Shown here: positions 1-6,493 of the stretch, one piece after another | Layout of the letters: every line of letters begins with the position of its first letter | Position numbering within the stretch: position 1 is the stretch's first letter | DNA from: JAMXLO01 sp963799415 | GTDB taxonomy: Bacteria; Pseudomonadota; Alphaproteobacteria; Acetobacterales; Acetobacteraceae | Length of the DNA stretch: 64,000 bases | Assembly (NCBI GenBank): GCA_963799415.1 | Contig: CAWCXI010000034.1 | Location: 124,001-188,000, forward strand | Direction of reading: 5' to 3' | The notes under the pieces: model-generated | Database searches by the model: none | The model's input: the letters and a program-made list of their open reading frames with translations, nothing else | What the model was told of the DNA's origin: nothing | Program-made: the position numbers and the translations under genes

Positions 1-154
1 GGGGCAGTGGAATGATGCTGTCAATAAAGACTTGGATGACGGGGCCAAGCCTCATGAAAGACATGGATGTTGGGCCTTCGCCCGACATGATGACGAGAGC
101 CACCATCGGTTCCAGGCAACGGGCCTTGGTATTGCGCATCAGACGAAGCCGTGG

Positions 155-177
155 ATGGCCGAGCCAAGCTCGGCCAT
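155..177. repeat. Palindromic REP-like element
   Basis: A perfect 10-base inverted repeat (ATGGCCGAGC, loop CAA, GCTCGGCCAT) is followed by GACGAATGAG. A partial direct copy, GCCATGACGAATGAG, recurs at about 209-223. The motif resembles the dispersed CATGGCC...GGCCATGAC palindromes common in alphaproteobacterial intergenic DNA (recalled, not searched). The rest of 1-265 shows no convincing coding sequence; open frames there lack family signatures. Confidence 0.6.
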
Positions 178-265
178 GACGAATGAGGGACCAGTGCGCC
201 TGTCGATCGCCATGACGAATGAGCGCGGGCTGAGGCGTGCGGCCGAGCCGTGGAGCGATCGGCGC

Positions 266-1036
266 TTACTGCGCCGTCATGCCGCCATCGATCACCAGTT
301 CCGAGCCGGTGACCCAGGACGATTCGTCGGACGCCAGGAACAGCACGCCATTGGCGATATCCACGGCGGTGCCGAGCCGACCCATCGGCGTGCGATCGAG
401 CAGCACCTGGCGCACGGCCGGATCGCTGAAGCGCTTGTCGGTCAGCGGCGTATCCGCATAGCCCGGATGCACTGAATTGATGCGGATGTTTTCCCGCGCA
501 TATTGCAGCGCCGCCGACTTGGTGAAGGTCGTGATGGCACCCTTGGCGGCCGAATAGGCCGGCGAGGTGGGACTGCCGACGATGCCCATGACCGAGGACG
601 TATTGATGATCGACCCGCCACCGCCTTTGCGCATGGCCGGGATCGCCGTACGGGTGCCGAGGAAGACCCCCTTGGCATGCACGCCAAGCTCGCGGTCCCA
701 GATTTCCACGGTGGTGTCCTCGACCTTGGCGGGAAAGGAGACACCGGCATTGTTGAACAGAATGTCCAGCCGTCCGTGCGCCGCCATCACCGCGTCTACC
801 ACCTGAGCCCAGTTCTGTTCCGATGTCACGTCGAGGTGCAGGTAGCGCGCGTCATGGCCCTCGGCGCGCAGGGCGGCCGCCGCGCGCTCGCCCAGGTCGT
901 CGCGGATGTCGGTCAGCACCACCTTGGCGCCCTCGCGCACGAACAGATGCGCCGCCGCGCCGCCGAAGCCCATCAACTCGCCCTTGATCGCAGCCGCCGC
1001 GCCGGTCAGCAGCGCTATTTTGCCCTGGAGCCGCAT
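266..1036 (-). CDS. SDR family NAD(P)-dependent oxidoreductase
   Basis: This 256-residue short-chain dehydrogenase/reductase has a Rossmann fold. The start chosen is the ATG giving MRLQGKIALLTG; a longer frame upstream has no family similarity. The NNAG motif lies in LFNNAGVSF, the catalytic Ser in NTSSVMG and the Tyr/Lys pair in YSAAK. The C-terminus VTGSELVIDGG is typical of classical SDRs that reduce or oxidise small alcohols and ketones. The cofactor loop is unusual: the canonical TGxxxGIG is replaced by a longer TGAAAAIKGELMGFGG segment. The substrate cannot be read from sequence. A 120-base piece of this gene is duplicated downstream at 1871-1989. Confidence 0.9.
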   Translation of the reverse strand: MRLQGKIALLTGAAAAIKGELMGFGGAAAHLFVREGAKVVLTDIRDDLGERAAAALRAEGHDARYLHLDVTSEQNWAQVVDAVMAAHGRLDILFNNAGVSFPAKVEDTTVEIWDRELGVHAKGVFLGTRTAIPAMRKGGGGSIINTSSVMGIVGSPTSPAYSAAKGAITTFTKSAALQYARENIRINSVHPGYADTPLTDKRFSDPAVRQVLLDRTPMGRLGTAVDIANGVLFLASDESSWVTGSELVIDGGMTAQ

Positions 1037-1234
1037 GTTCTTTCCCCCGCTTCGCCGTTGGTCGGCGGGAGGATGCGCCATTTCGCTGCGCCGCCTCCAT
1101 CGCGGCAGCGCGTGGCGCGAACCAGTGCGCGCCTGCCTCTCACCCAAGCCCCCCCACCGCACAATGATCGTCAATGCTTTGGCAAACTTTCGACGACAGG
1201 GTGAAAAAAGGTTGCATGGCGCGAAGGAACGGAA

Positions 1235-1618
1235 ATGGACGCACATGGCGCCGTGCTGAACCCACTGTCGAAGCGGATCATCGGTTGCGGCCTGAGAGTG
1301 GCCGGCACCCTCGGCAACGGATTCCTGGAAAAGGTTTATGAGAACGCACTGGCGCATGAACTGCGGAAGGCTGGGCTGATCGTCGAACAGCAGCGCGGGA
1401 TCACCGTGATGTATGATGGGGTCGTGGTCGGCGAGTACTTCATCGACCTGCTGGTCGAAGCATCGCTATTGGTCGAGCTGAAAACGGTGGCAGAGCTGAG
1501 CAGCACGCATCGCGCGCAATGCCTCAACTATTTGCGCGCGACAGGCATGCACTTGTGTCTTCTCATGAACTTTGGCCGCCCGCGCCTGGAGGTGCGTCGG
1601 ATCGTCTTCGATCTGTGA
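1235..1618 (+). CDS. GxxExxY protein (PDDEXK-like)
   Basis: This 127-residue protein carries the family signature G29-F-L-E32-K-V-Y35. A nuclease-like acidic core follows: D71 in YFIDLLV and E81/K83 in LVELKTV, resembling the D...ExK of PD-(D/E)XK folds. The length is normal for the family. The start ATG is preceded by AAGGA six bases upstream. Members are widespread and of unknown function; a nuclease role is inferred only from the motif. A remarkable inverted repeat made of TTTGCGTTATTTGCG units begins 35 bases after the stop codon. The gene is single, with unrelated neighbours, so it may be mobile. Confidence 0.85.
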   Translation: MDAHGAVLNPLSKRIIGCGLRVAGTLGNGFLEKVYENALAHELRKAGLIVEQQRGITVMYDGVVVGEYFIDLLVEASLLVELKTVAELSSTHRAQCLNYLRATGMHLCLLMNFGRPRLEVRRIVFDL

Positions 1619-1652
1619 TATTCGCGCCGTGACCGCCGACAGTGTCTGACTG

Positions 1653-1760
1653 TTTGCGTTATTTGCGGCCCTTTGCGTTATTTGCGTGATGACTTTCTTG
1701 CTTGTTGGGTCGAAGCAAGGATTTGACGCGAATAACGCAAAGGGCCGCAAATAACGCAAA
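1653..1760. repeat. 35-bp inverted repeat built from four TTTGCG units
   Basis: The left arm is 1653-1687 and the right arm 1726-1760; they are reverse complements with one mismatch in 35 bases. Each arm contains two direct copies of TTTGCGTTATTTGCG or a near copy, separated by GCCC. The 38-base loop carries a further stem (CTTGCTT at 1697-1703, AAGCAAG at 1713-1719). The whole is a nested palindrome immediately downstream of the GxxExxY gene. No poly-T tract follows, so it is not a standard terminator. Confidence 0.9.
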
Positions 1761-1870
1761 GAGGTTCCGTGCCCTTGTTGGTATCGCCCTGCTGACCGCT
1801 CCGAATTGAGAGGGCGGACTTCATGTATGATTCCGAAGACGTGAGGCGCGACGATCTACGAGAATCTGTT

Positions 1871-1989
1871 GGCATGCACGCCCAGCTCGCGATCCCAGAT
1901 GCCCACCGTGGTGTCCTCGACCTTGCCGGGAAGGAGACAGCGGCATTGTTGAATAGAATGTCGAGCTGTCCGTGCGCCGCCGTCACTGC
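1871..1989 (-). pseudogene. Remnant of SDR gene (copy of 674-793)
   Basis: These 119 bases align with 674-793 of the SDR gene at about 89 percent identity by eye, with one single-base gap. In the minus-strand frames it still spells LDILFNNAAVSF and EDTTVGIWDREL, matching the NNAG region of the intact SDR. The gap breaks the frame, and no start or other part of the gene is present. It ends just upstream of the higA ribosome-binding site. Confidence 0.85.
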
Positions 1990-2017
1990 AGGCGCATCGA
2001 GACAGGAGGTCCCGACC

Positions 2018-2335
2018 GTGTCGAAATCGTCGACCACCACCAGGCAAATTCCCAACCCCACGCCGGGAGAGGTTCTGCTGCTGGAGTTCATCGAGCCGAT
2101 GGATCTGACGCAGAATGGCCTTGCGCGTGCGATCGGGGTGCCGCGACGACGGATCAACGAGATCGTGCTCGGCAAACGATCGATCACGGCCGATACCGAC
2201 TTGCGGCTGGCACGGTATTTCGGCGTCTCGGAGGGGTTCTGGCGTGGCCTCCAGGCCGACCACGACCTGCTGCAGCGGCGACGGGAGATTGATGCTGACC
2301 TGGCGCGGATCACGCCGTATCGACGGGCCGCATGA
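2018..2335 (+). CDS. higA: HigA-type antitoxin (XRE family), orphan
   Basis: This 105-residue helix-turn-helix protein matches the HigA/VapI addiction-module antidote family: PTPGEVLLLEFIEPM leads into the HTH (LTQNGLARAIGVPRRRINEI), then TADTDLRLARYFGVSEGFW. The start is the GTG at 2018 with AGGAGGT seven bases upstream. A longer in-frame extension is translated SDR debris and is rejected. HigA normally neutralises and represses with a HigB RNase toxin encoded just upstream. Here no HigB is visible; the space holds the SDR remnant. The protein may act as a lone regulator or be a relic. Confidence 0.85.
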   Translation: MSKSSTTTRQIPNPTPGEVLLLEFIEPMDLTQNGLARAIGVPRRRINEIVLGKRSITADTDLRLARYFGVSEGFWRGLQADHDLLQRRREIDADLARITPYRRAA

Positions 2336-2339
2336 TTGT

Positions 2340-2395
2340 GAGACGCAGACGATGACGTTGGCATTGACCCATGGCGCATGCTCGGACGCGTGCCG
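2340..2395 (-). pseudogene. Remnant of HpcH/HpaI aldolase gene (copy of 3891-3946)
   Basis: These 56 bases match 3891-3946 of the downstream aldolase gene with 7 mismatches (about 87 percent). They lie directly after the higA stop codon and end where the PIN-toxin gene ends. Together with the SDR remnant on the other side, they bracket higA with fragments of the two metabolic genes that flank this accessory region. Confidence 0.8.
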
Positions 2396-2821
2396 TCAGC
2401 CAGTTGCTTCCCACGGATTGATGAGGGTGAGGCCACAGCCTGCAAAGCCGTCGGTATCACGCGTCACCACAGCAGCACGGGCGACCAAGGCGGTGGCCGC
2501 TATCAATGCATCGAACGTATGGATCGGTGTCCCGGCCTGACGGCGGCTGACGACGATTTCGGCATAGCGGTCGGCTGCTGCGGCATCGAAGGCAAGAATG
2601 CGACCGCGCAGATCCTCATCGAACATCGCCGCCGCGGCATCGCTAAGCGCGGTGCGGCGGTGGCCCTGCGGCATGATGCCGATACCTGACAGGATTTCCG
2701 CGCGGGTGACGCTGGTGGTGTAGAGCGAGGCTCGCGGCTGCGCTGCGACCCAGGCGAACACCGCGGGGTGCGGCGCGGGCCGCATCAGCTCGGAAATCAC
2801 ATTGGTATCGAGCACGAACAT
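2396..2821 (-). CDS. FitB/VapC-like PIN-domain toxin
   Basis: This 141-residue PIN-domain ribonuclease has the N-terminal MFVLDTNVISELMRP with the first metal Asp, and the acidic residue of TRAEILSGIGIMP. The later acidic positions are in HTFDALIAATA and VTRDTDGF. The C-terminal NPWE is typical of the FitB subgroup. Family members cleave RNA and are neutralised by a ribbon-helix-helix partner. The gene overlaps the upstream antitoxin gene by ATGA, so the two are translationally coupled. Confidence 0.92.
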   Translation of the reverse strand: MFVLDTNVISELMRPAPHPAVFAWVAAQPRASLYTTSVTRAEILSGIGIMPQGHRRTALSDAAAAMFDEDLRGRILAFDAAAADRYAEIVVSRRQAGTPIHTFDALIAATALVARAAVVTRDTDGFAGCGLTLINPWEATG

Positions 2822-3069
2822 CAGTCGAACCGGGGTGGATCGCGGGCCGGTTCGCGTGGCGGGATCTCCAGGTCATCGGCACCGCCCAAGGGAGCGAAGC
2901 GCCGGCGGATAGCTTCAGCCAGATTGACCTCGCGCGGACGTTCAGCACCGACAGCGCTGCTGATGATGTCACGGGCCTCGGACTCCATCGAATGGCCATG
3001 CTGGGCGGCGCGGACGCGCAGCCGCTCCTTCACCGCCGGGTCGAGGTTGCGGATGGTGATACTGCTCAT
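2821..3069 (-). CDS. FitA-like ribbon-helix-helix antitoxin
   Basis: This 82-residue antitoxin begins with an Arc/MetJ-type ribbon-helix-helix, MSSITIRNLDPAVKERLRVR, followed by HGHSMESEARDII, the classic FitA/StbC pattern. The proline/arginine-rich C-terminal tail is the expected toxin-binding segment. It is the first gene of a two-gene operon with the PIN toxin (ATGA overlap) and probably autoregulates it by binding the AT-richer stretch just upstream (about 3070-3125). Confidence 0.92.
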   Translation of the reverse strand: MSSITIRNLDPAVKERLRVRAAQHGHSMESEARDIISSAVGAERPREVNLAEAIRRRFAPLGGADDLEIPPREPARDPPRFD

Positions 3070-3159
3070 TGGAATGGTATCGCTTGCGGATTATGGTTGC
3101 ATTGTAATCAATGATTGCATTGCTGTCAATTTCGGGGCGCGAGTGCCCCCGATTGCGGC

Positions 3160-3496
3160 GATGCTGCAACCTCGCTCTACCTCACCAGCGTCACCCTGGC
3201 GGAGATGCTGATCGGGATCGCCGTGCTGCCGGCGGGCAGGTGCAGGAACAGCTTGACGCGCGGAACTCGATGGCTTGCTCGAGCTGTTCGGCGATCGCGT
3301 GCTGCCGTTCGACACCGGTGCTGCGCGCCAATACACCGCGCTCGCTGTCACTGCGCGTGACGCCGGTCGCGGGTTTCCGACGCCGGATGGATACATCGCT
3401 GCCATCGCCGGCGCGCGCGGCTTCATCGTCGCGTCACGTGGCACGTCGCCCTACGAGGCCGGCGGGATCCGGGTTGTCGACCCGTGGCAAAGCTGA
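3160..3496 (+). pseudogene. Broken FitB-like PIN-domain toxin gene
   Basis: Two frames together spell the back two-thirds of a second FitB-like toxin: LYLTSVTLAEMLIGIAVLPAG in frame 1, then LELFGDRVLPFD, TPDGYIAAIAGARGF and IRVVDPWQS in frame 2. The N-terminal LDTNVxSE part is missing and a frameshift lies at about 3240-3270. It faces the intact FitAB pair, to which it is only moderately similar, so it looks like an independent decayed toxin. No antitoxin is seen beside it. Confidence 0.8.
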
Positions 3497-3538
3497 CCCG
3501 GCGGCGTTAGCAGACCCCCGTCCTGAGGGGCCCGCTTC

Positions 3539-4348
3539 TCAAGGCGTCGGAACGCCGATGGATTTGAGCCGTGCATGCGCGCGGTCGGCACGCGCCTTCA
3601 GGCCATCGAGCCAGGTGCTGACGTCGTTGCCGGGCAGGTTCAGCACCTTGCACCCAAGTCGCCAGTACTCCTCGATCTGCGCCTCGGTTTCCGCAGAGCC
3701 GCGGGCGAGTTTCCCGTGCGCGTTGCTGGCCTCCGCGATGCGGCGCACGGCTGCCTTGAACGTCGGGTGCTCAAGCTGGAGATGAACGCCCAAGCGCGCA
3801 CTGAGGTCCGAGTGGCCGTAGGCGATCATGTCGATGCCGTCGACGGCCGCGATCGCCTCGACATTTTCCAGGCCCTCGAGCGACTCGATCGACACGCAGA
3901 CGATGATGTTGGCATTGGCCCATGGCGCGTAGTCGGACGCGTGACGGGCGCCATGGCTGCGGTATCCGGTGTGCATCCCCTGCCCCGAGATGCCGCGATT
4001 GCCGATCGGCGGATATTTTGCGACCTGCGCAATCGCGCGCGCCTCCTCGGCGTTATCGACGTCCGAGACCTGGATGCCCATGATCCCCTGATCGAGGATC
4101 GCAGGGATCAGATACGTGAAGGATTTGTGGATACGCACGATCGCGGAGACGTTGGTGGCCTGAAACCACCCGGCGAGATCGGCGATCGTCTCGAGGTCGA
4201 AGGCGCCATGTTCGTGGTCGATCATGCAGTAGTCGAAGCCGGAGGCCTCGATGATCCACGGGACGCCGCGCGAGGCGAACTCCTTGAGGCCGGTGCCAAG
4301 CGCGGCGCGCCCCTCGCGCACCGCCCGCCTTATGCTGTTGTCTTTCAT
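3539..4348 (-). CDS. HpcH/HpaI aldolase/citrate lyase family protein
   Basis: This 269-residue class II pyruvate aldolase-type TIM barrel keeps the landmark residues: His in IDHEHGAFD, Arg in AIVRIHK, the KYPPIGNRGI phosphate/substrate loop, Glu in SIESLEGLENV and Asp in YGHSDLSARLG. Relatives (HpcH, GarL, RhmA) cleave 2-keto-3-deoxy acids to pyruvate and an aldehyde using a divalent metal. The usual VRVP is VRIHK here, so the substrate is uncertain. It starts at ATG and stands alone between a pseudogene and a divergent hypothetical gene. A 56-base copy of it lies at 2340-2395. Confidence 0.9.
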   Translation of the reverse strand: MKDNSIRRAVREGRAALGTGLKEFASRGVPWIIEASGFDYCMIDHEHGAFDLETIADLAGWFQATNVSAIVRIHKSFTYLIPAILDQGIMGIQVSDVDNAEEARAIAQVAKYPPIGNRGISGQGMHTGYRSHGARHASDYAPWANANIIVCVSIESLEGLENVEAIAAVDGIDMIAYGHSDLSARLGVHLQLEHPTFKAAVRRIAEASNAHGKLARGSAETEAQIEEYWRLGCKVLNLPGNDVSTWLDGLKARADRAHARLKSIGVPTP

Positions 4349-4548
4349 GGTTTGTACGAGGCTCCCATCGCTCGTTGATTGCCTTAAGTGTGACTCGGGT
4401 TGACGCCCTGTCCAAGCAGGGGAGCGATCCTGGCGAATGGCTTCGGCGGCATCTCGTCGGCGAGCCAGTGCTGCGGCCGGTTAACCGCCTCCTTACAAAC
4501 GCGCGTTACACTGCTGCAGTGCAAAGTCTGCGAGAGGATAAGGTCGCT

Positions 4549-4878
4549 ATGTACGTCAAGCGTCTGACGGGTCTGTCGGGCGAAAAGTCCAGTGTGTTTT
4601 GCTACCCCGACCTGCTCGATACCGGCCCTGTGTTCATGTTCGGCACTTTTGATCTGGCGGATGGGACTAGTCGTGGCTCAGGCTACGCACTGGATGAAGC
4701 GATTCTTGGGATCAAGGAAGATGGCGCAGTGGCCGTCGCCATCCGCATTGACACCCGTGGCAAAGCGGCGGCAGACGGAAGCAGTGGCGCATTCATGTTC
4801 GGGGTGCGCCCTGAGCAGCCATTAACAGCGCCATTGGGTGAGCTGTTGCTGGATCTCTGGGCCGCGGAATTGGACTGA
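4549..4878 (+). CDS. Hypothetical protein
   Basis: I do not recognise this 109-residue protein. The ATG at 4549 is preceded by GAGGATAAGG and is preferred over an upstream in-frame start at 4375 that lies in non-coding-looking sequence. The protein (MYVKRLTGLSG...) has no signal peptide or membrane segment. It includes the repeated motif FMFGTFDL/FMFGVRPE and ends in an acidic helix (GELLLDLWAAELD). Codon use matches its neighbours. It lies between the divergent aldolase gene and the convergent dioxygenase gene. Confidence 0.6.
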   Translation: MYVKRLTGLSGEKSSVFCYPDLLDTGPVFMFGTFDLADGTSRGSGYALDEAILGIKEDGAVAVAIRIDTRGKAAADGSSGAFMFGVRPEQPLTAPLGELLLDLWAAELD

Positions 4879-4886
4879 CTGAAGGT

Positions 4887-5774
4887 CTACGGGCGCGAGG
4901 CGCTGCCGAAGCTTGGGCCGCCGATCGGAGGCACGGTCGGGGTGCGCGTCCAGACGACCGGGAACAACTCGTCGTCCGCAGGGAACTTGCCTCGCGGCAA
5001 CTGCGGATTTTGCGGAATTGTCATCGTCGCCGAGCGTGGGTCCCAGACAACGTCGCGCGCCATGTAGCGGGTCGATATGGCCATACGCCGTCGTTTCGGC
5101 GAGAAGTTGCCCTCGGCGCCATGCACCGTCAGCGGATGGTGCACGATGCAGTCGCCAGCCTGCATGTCCCAGGACAGGAACCGAAGGTCCGCGTCACCGC
5201 GCCGCTGGGAAAAATTCGGACACGGCTCGAGCTCCGAGCTGAAGTTCGGATCCTTGTCGGGGATCGCGGCGGCGTAGAACTTGCCCCAGTTGTGCGAACC
5301 GGCGATGTACTCCAGGGCGCTGTTGTCATGATCGACATCCACCAGCGCCACCCAGACAGACAGCACGTCGTTGCCGCGCAGTGGCCAGAACGGCAGGTCC
5401 TGATGCCAGTCGGTCATCTCGTGCGTGTCCGGCTCCTTGACGAACAGCTGGTCATAGAACAGCCGCACCTCGTCGGCCTCCATCAGTGTCGCGGCGATCT
5501 CGGCGCACGGGCTATGCATGGCCCAATCGCGGAAATCGTCGTCCCACCGCCAGATGAAGGAATTGATGAGGAAACGGCCGCTCTTGCCGCCGAGTGCCTT
5601 GGTTACCTCACGCGCGCGACTTTGTGGGTCGTGGGCGTCCATCACGCGGTCCACCGCCCGACGCATCCGCTCGAGCCACTCGCCGTCGAACATGCCGCGA
5701 AGGCAGATCGCGCCATCGGCATGAAACTGCCGGCGATCATCCGCCGTGATCCGGTTCAACGGCGTGCGGTTCAT
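4887..5774 (-). CDS. Phytanoyl-CoA dioxygenase (PhyH) family protein
   Basis: This 295-residue Fe(II)/2-oxoglutarate-dependent oxygenase has the metal triad at H124-x-D126 (DWHQDLPFW) and distal H218 (LTVHGAEGN), with a following Arg-rich strand (KRRRMAISTRY) for 2-oxoglutarate. Family members hydroxylate acyl-CoAs or diverse small molecules. The size is normal and the core complete. The gene lies 42 bases downstream of infC on the same strand, so it may be co-transcribed, but a functional link is unlikely. Confidence 0.9.
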   Translation of the reverse strand: MNRTPLNRITADDRRQFHADGAICLRGMFDGEWLERMRRAVDRVMDAHDPQSRAREVTKALGGKSGRFLINSFIWRWDDDFRDWAMHSPCAEIAATLMEADEVRLFYDQLFVKEPDTHEMTDWHQDLPFWPLRGNDVLSVWVALVDVDHDNSALEYIAGSHNWGKFYAAAIPDKDPNFSSELEPCPNFSQRRGDADLRFLSWDMQAGDCIVHHPLTVHGAEGNFSPKRRRMAISTRYMARDVVWDPRSATMTIPQNPQLPRGKFPADDELFPVVWTRTPTVPPIGGPSFGSASRP

Positions 5775-5816
5775 ATTTCCCCCAAGTGCAGGCTGGTAAC
5801 CCGCGGCCGCCTCAGT

Positions 5817-6338
5817 CTATCTCGGCGTCAGCACCATCACCATCTGCCGGTTCTCCATCCGCGGCATCTGCTCGACCTTGGACGTCGGGTCCATCTCGTT
5901 CTTGATCCGCTCCAGCACGCGAATGCCGATCTCCTGGTGCGCCATCTCGCGGCCGCGGAAGCGCAGCGTCACCTTCACCTTGTCGCCCTCGTCGATGAAC
6001 GACTTCATGGCGCGCATCTTCACCTGATAGTCGTTCTCGTCGATGTTCGGGCGGACCTTGATCTCCTTGATCTCGATGACCTTCTGCTTTTTCTTGGCCT
6101 CGTTCTTCTTCTTCTGCTGTTCGTATTTGAACTTGCCGAAGTCGAGGATCTTCACCACGGGCGGGTCGGCGTTGGGGCTGATCTCCAGCAGGTCGAGGCC
6201 GACCGACTGCGCCCGCAGCCAGGCGTCGCGGGCGCTCATCACCCCCTGCATCTCTCCGTCCTGGTCGATCAGCCGCACCTGCGGCGCCCGGATCTCATCG
6301 TTCACGCGTGGCCCGTCGCGGGTTGGCGGAGCGGTCAT
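5817..6338 (-). CDS. infC: Translation initiation factor IF-3
   Basis: This 173-residue IF-3 has its N-terminal domain at about 10-80 (VNDEIRAPQVRLID, VGLDLLEISPNADPPV), a lysine-rich linker (KYEQQKKKNEAKKKQK), and a C-terminal 30S-binding domain (EIKVRPNIDENDYQVK, VKVTLRFRGREMAHQE). It starts at ATG with AAGAGGA upstream rather than the rare ATT of E. coli. The gene follows thrS on the same strand, as in many bacteria. The usual rpmI and rplT are not downstream, having been replaced by the dioxygenase gene. Confidence 0.98.
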   Translation of the reverse strand: MTAPPTRDGPRVNDEIRAPQVRLIDQDGEMQGVMSARDAWLRAQSVGLDLLEISPNADPPVVKILDFGKFKYEQQKKKNEAKKKQKVIEIKEIKVRPNIDENDYQVKMRAMKSFIDEGDKVKVTLRFRGREMAHQEIGIRVLERIKNEMDPTSKVEQMPRMENRQMVMVLTPR

Positions 6339-6493
6339 TGGTCCTCTTGGTATGGTCTTCTCCTGTCTTGGTTAACCTAAGCCAGCCACAAGTCTGGCCG
6401 ATCCATCGGTAGCTGATCAAGCTAAAGGAAAAGTTTCACGCGGTCGTCACCGAGGACTGCCCCGGGGCGATTCTCCGCATGAGGCGCCTTTCC

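Noticed and set aside
32..475. Open frames at the left edge
   Set aside because: They overlap the SDR gene antisense and a palindromic repeat, with no domain similarity.
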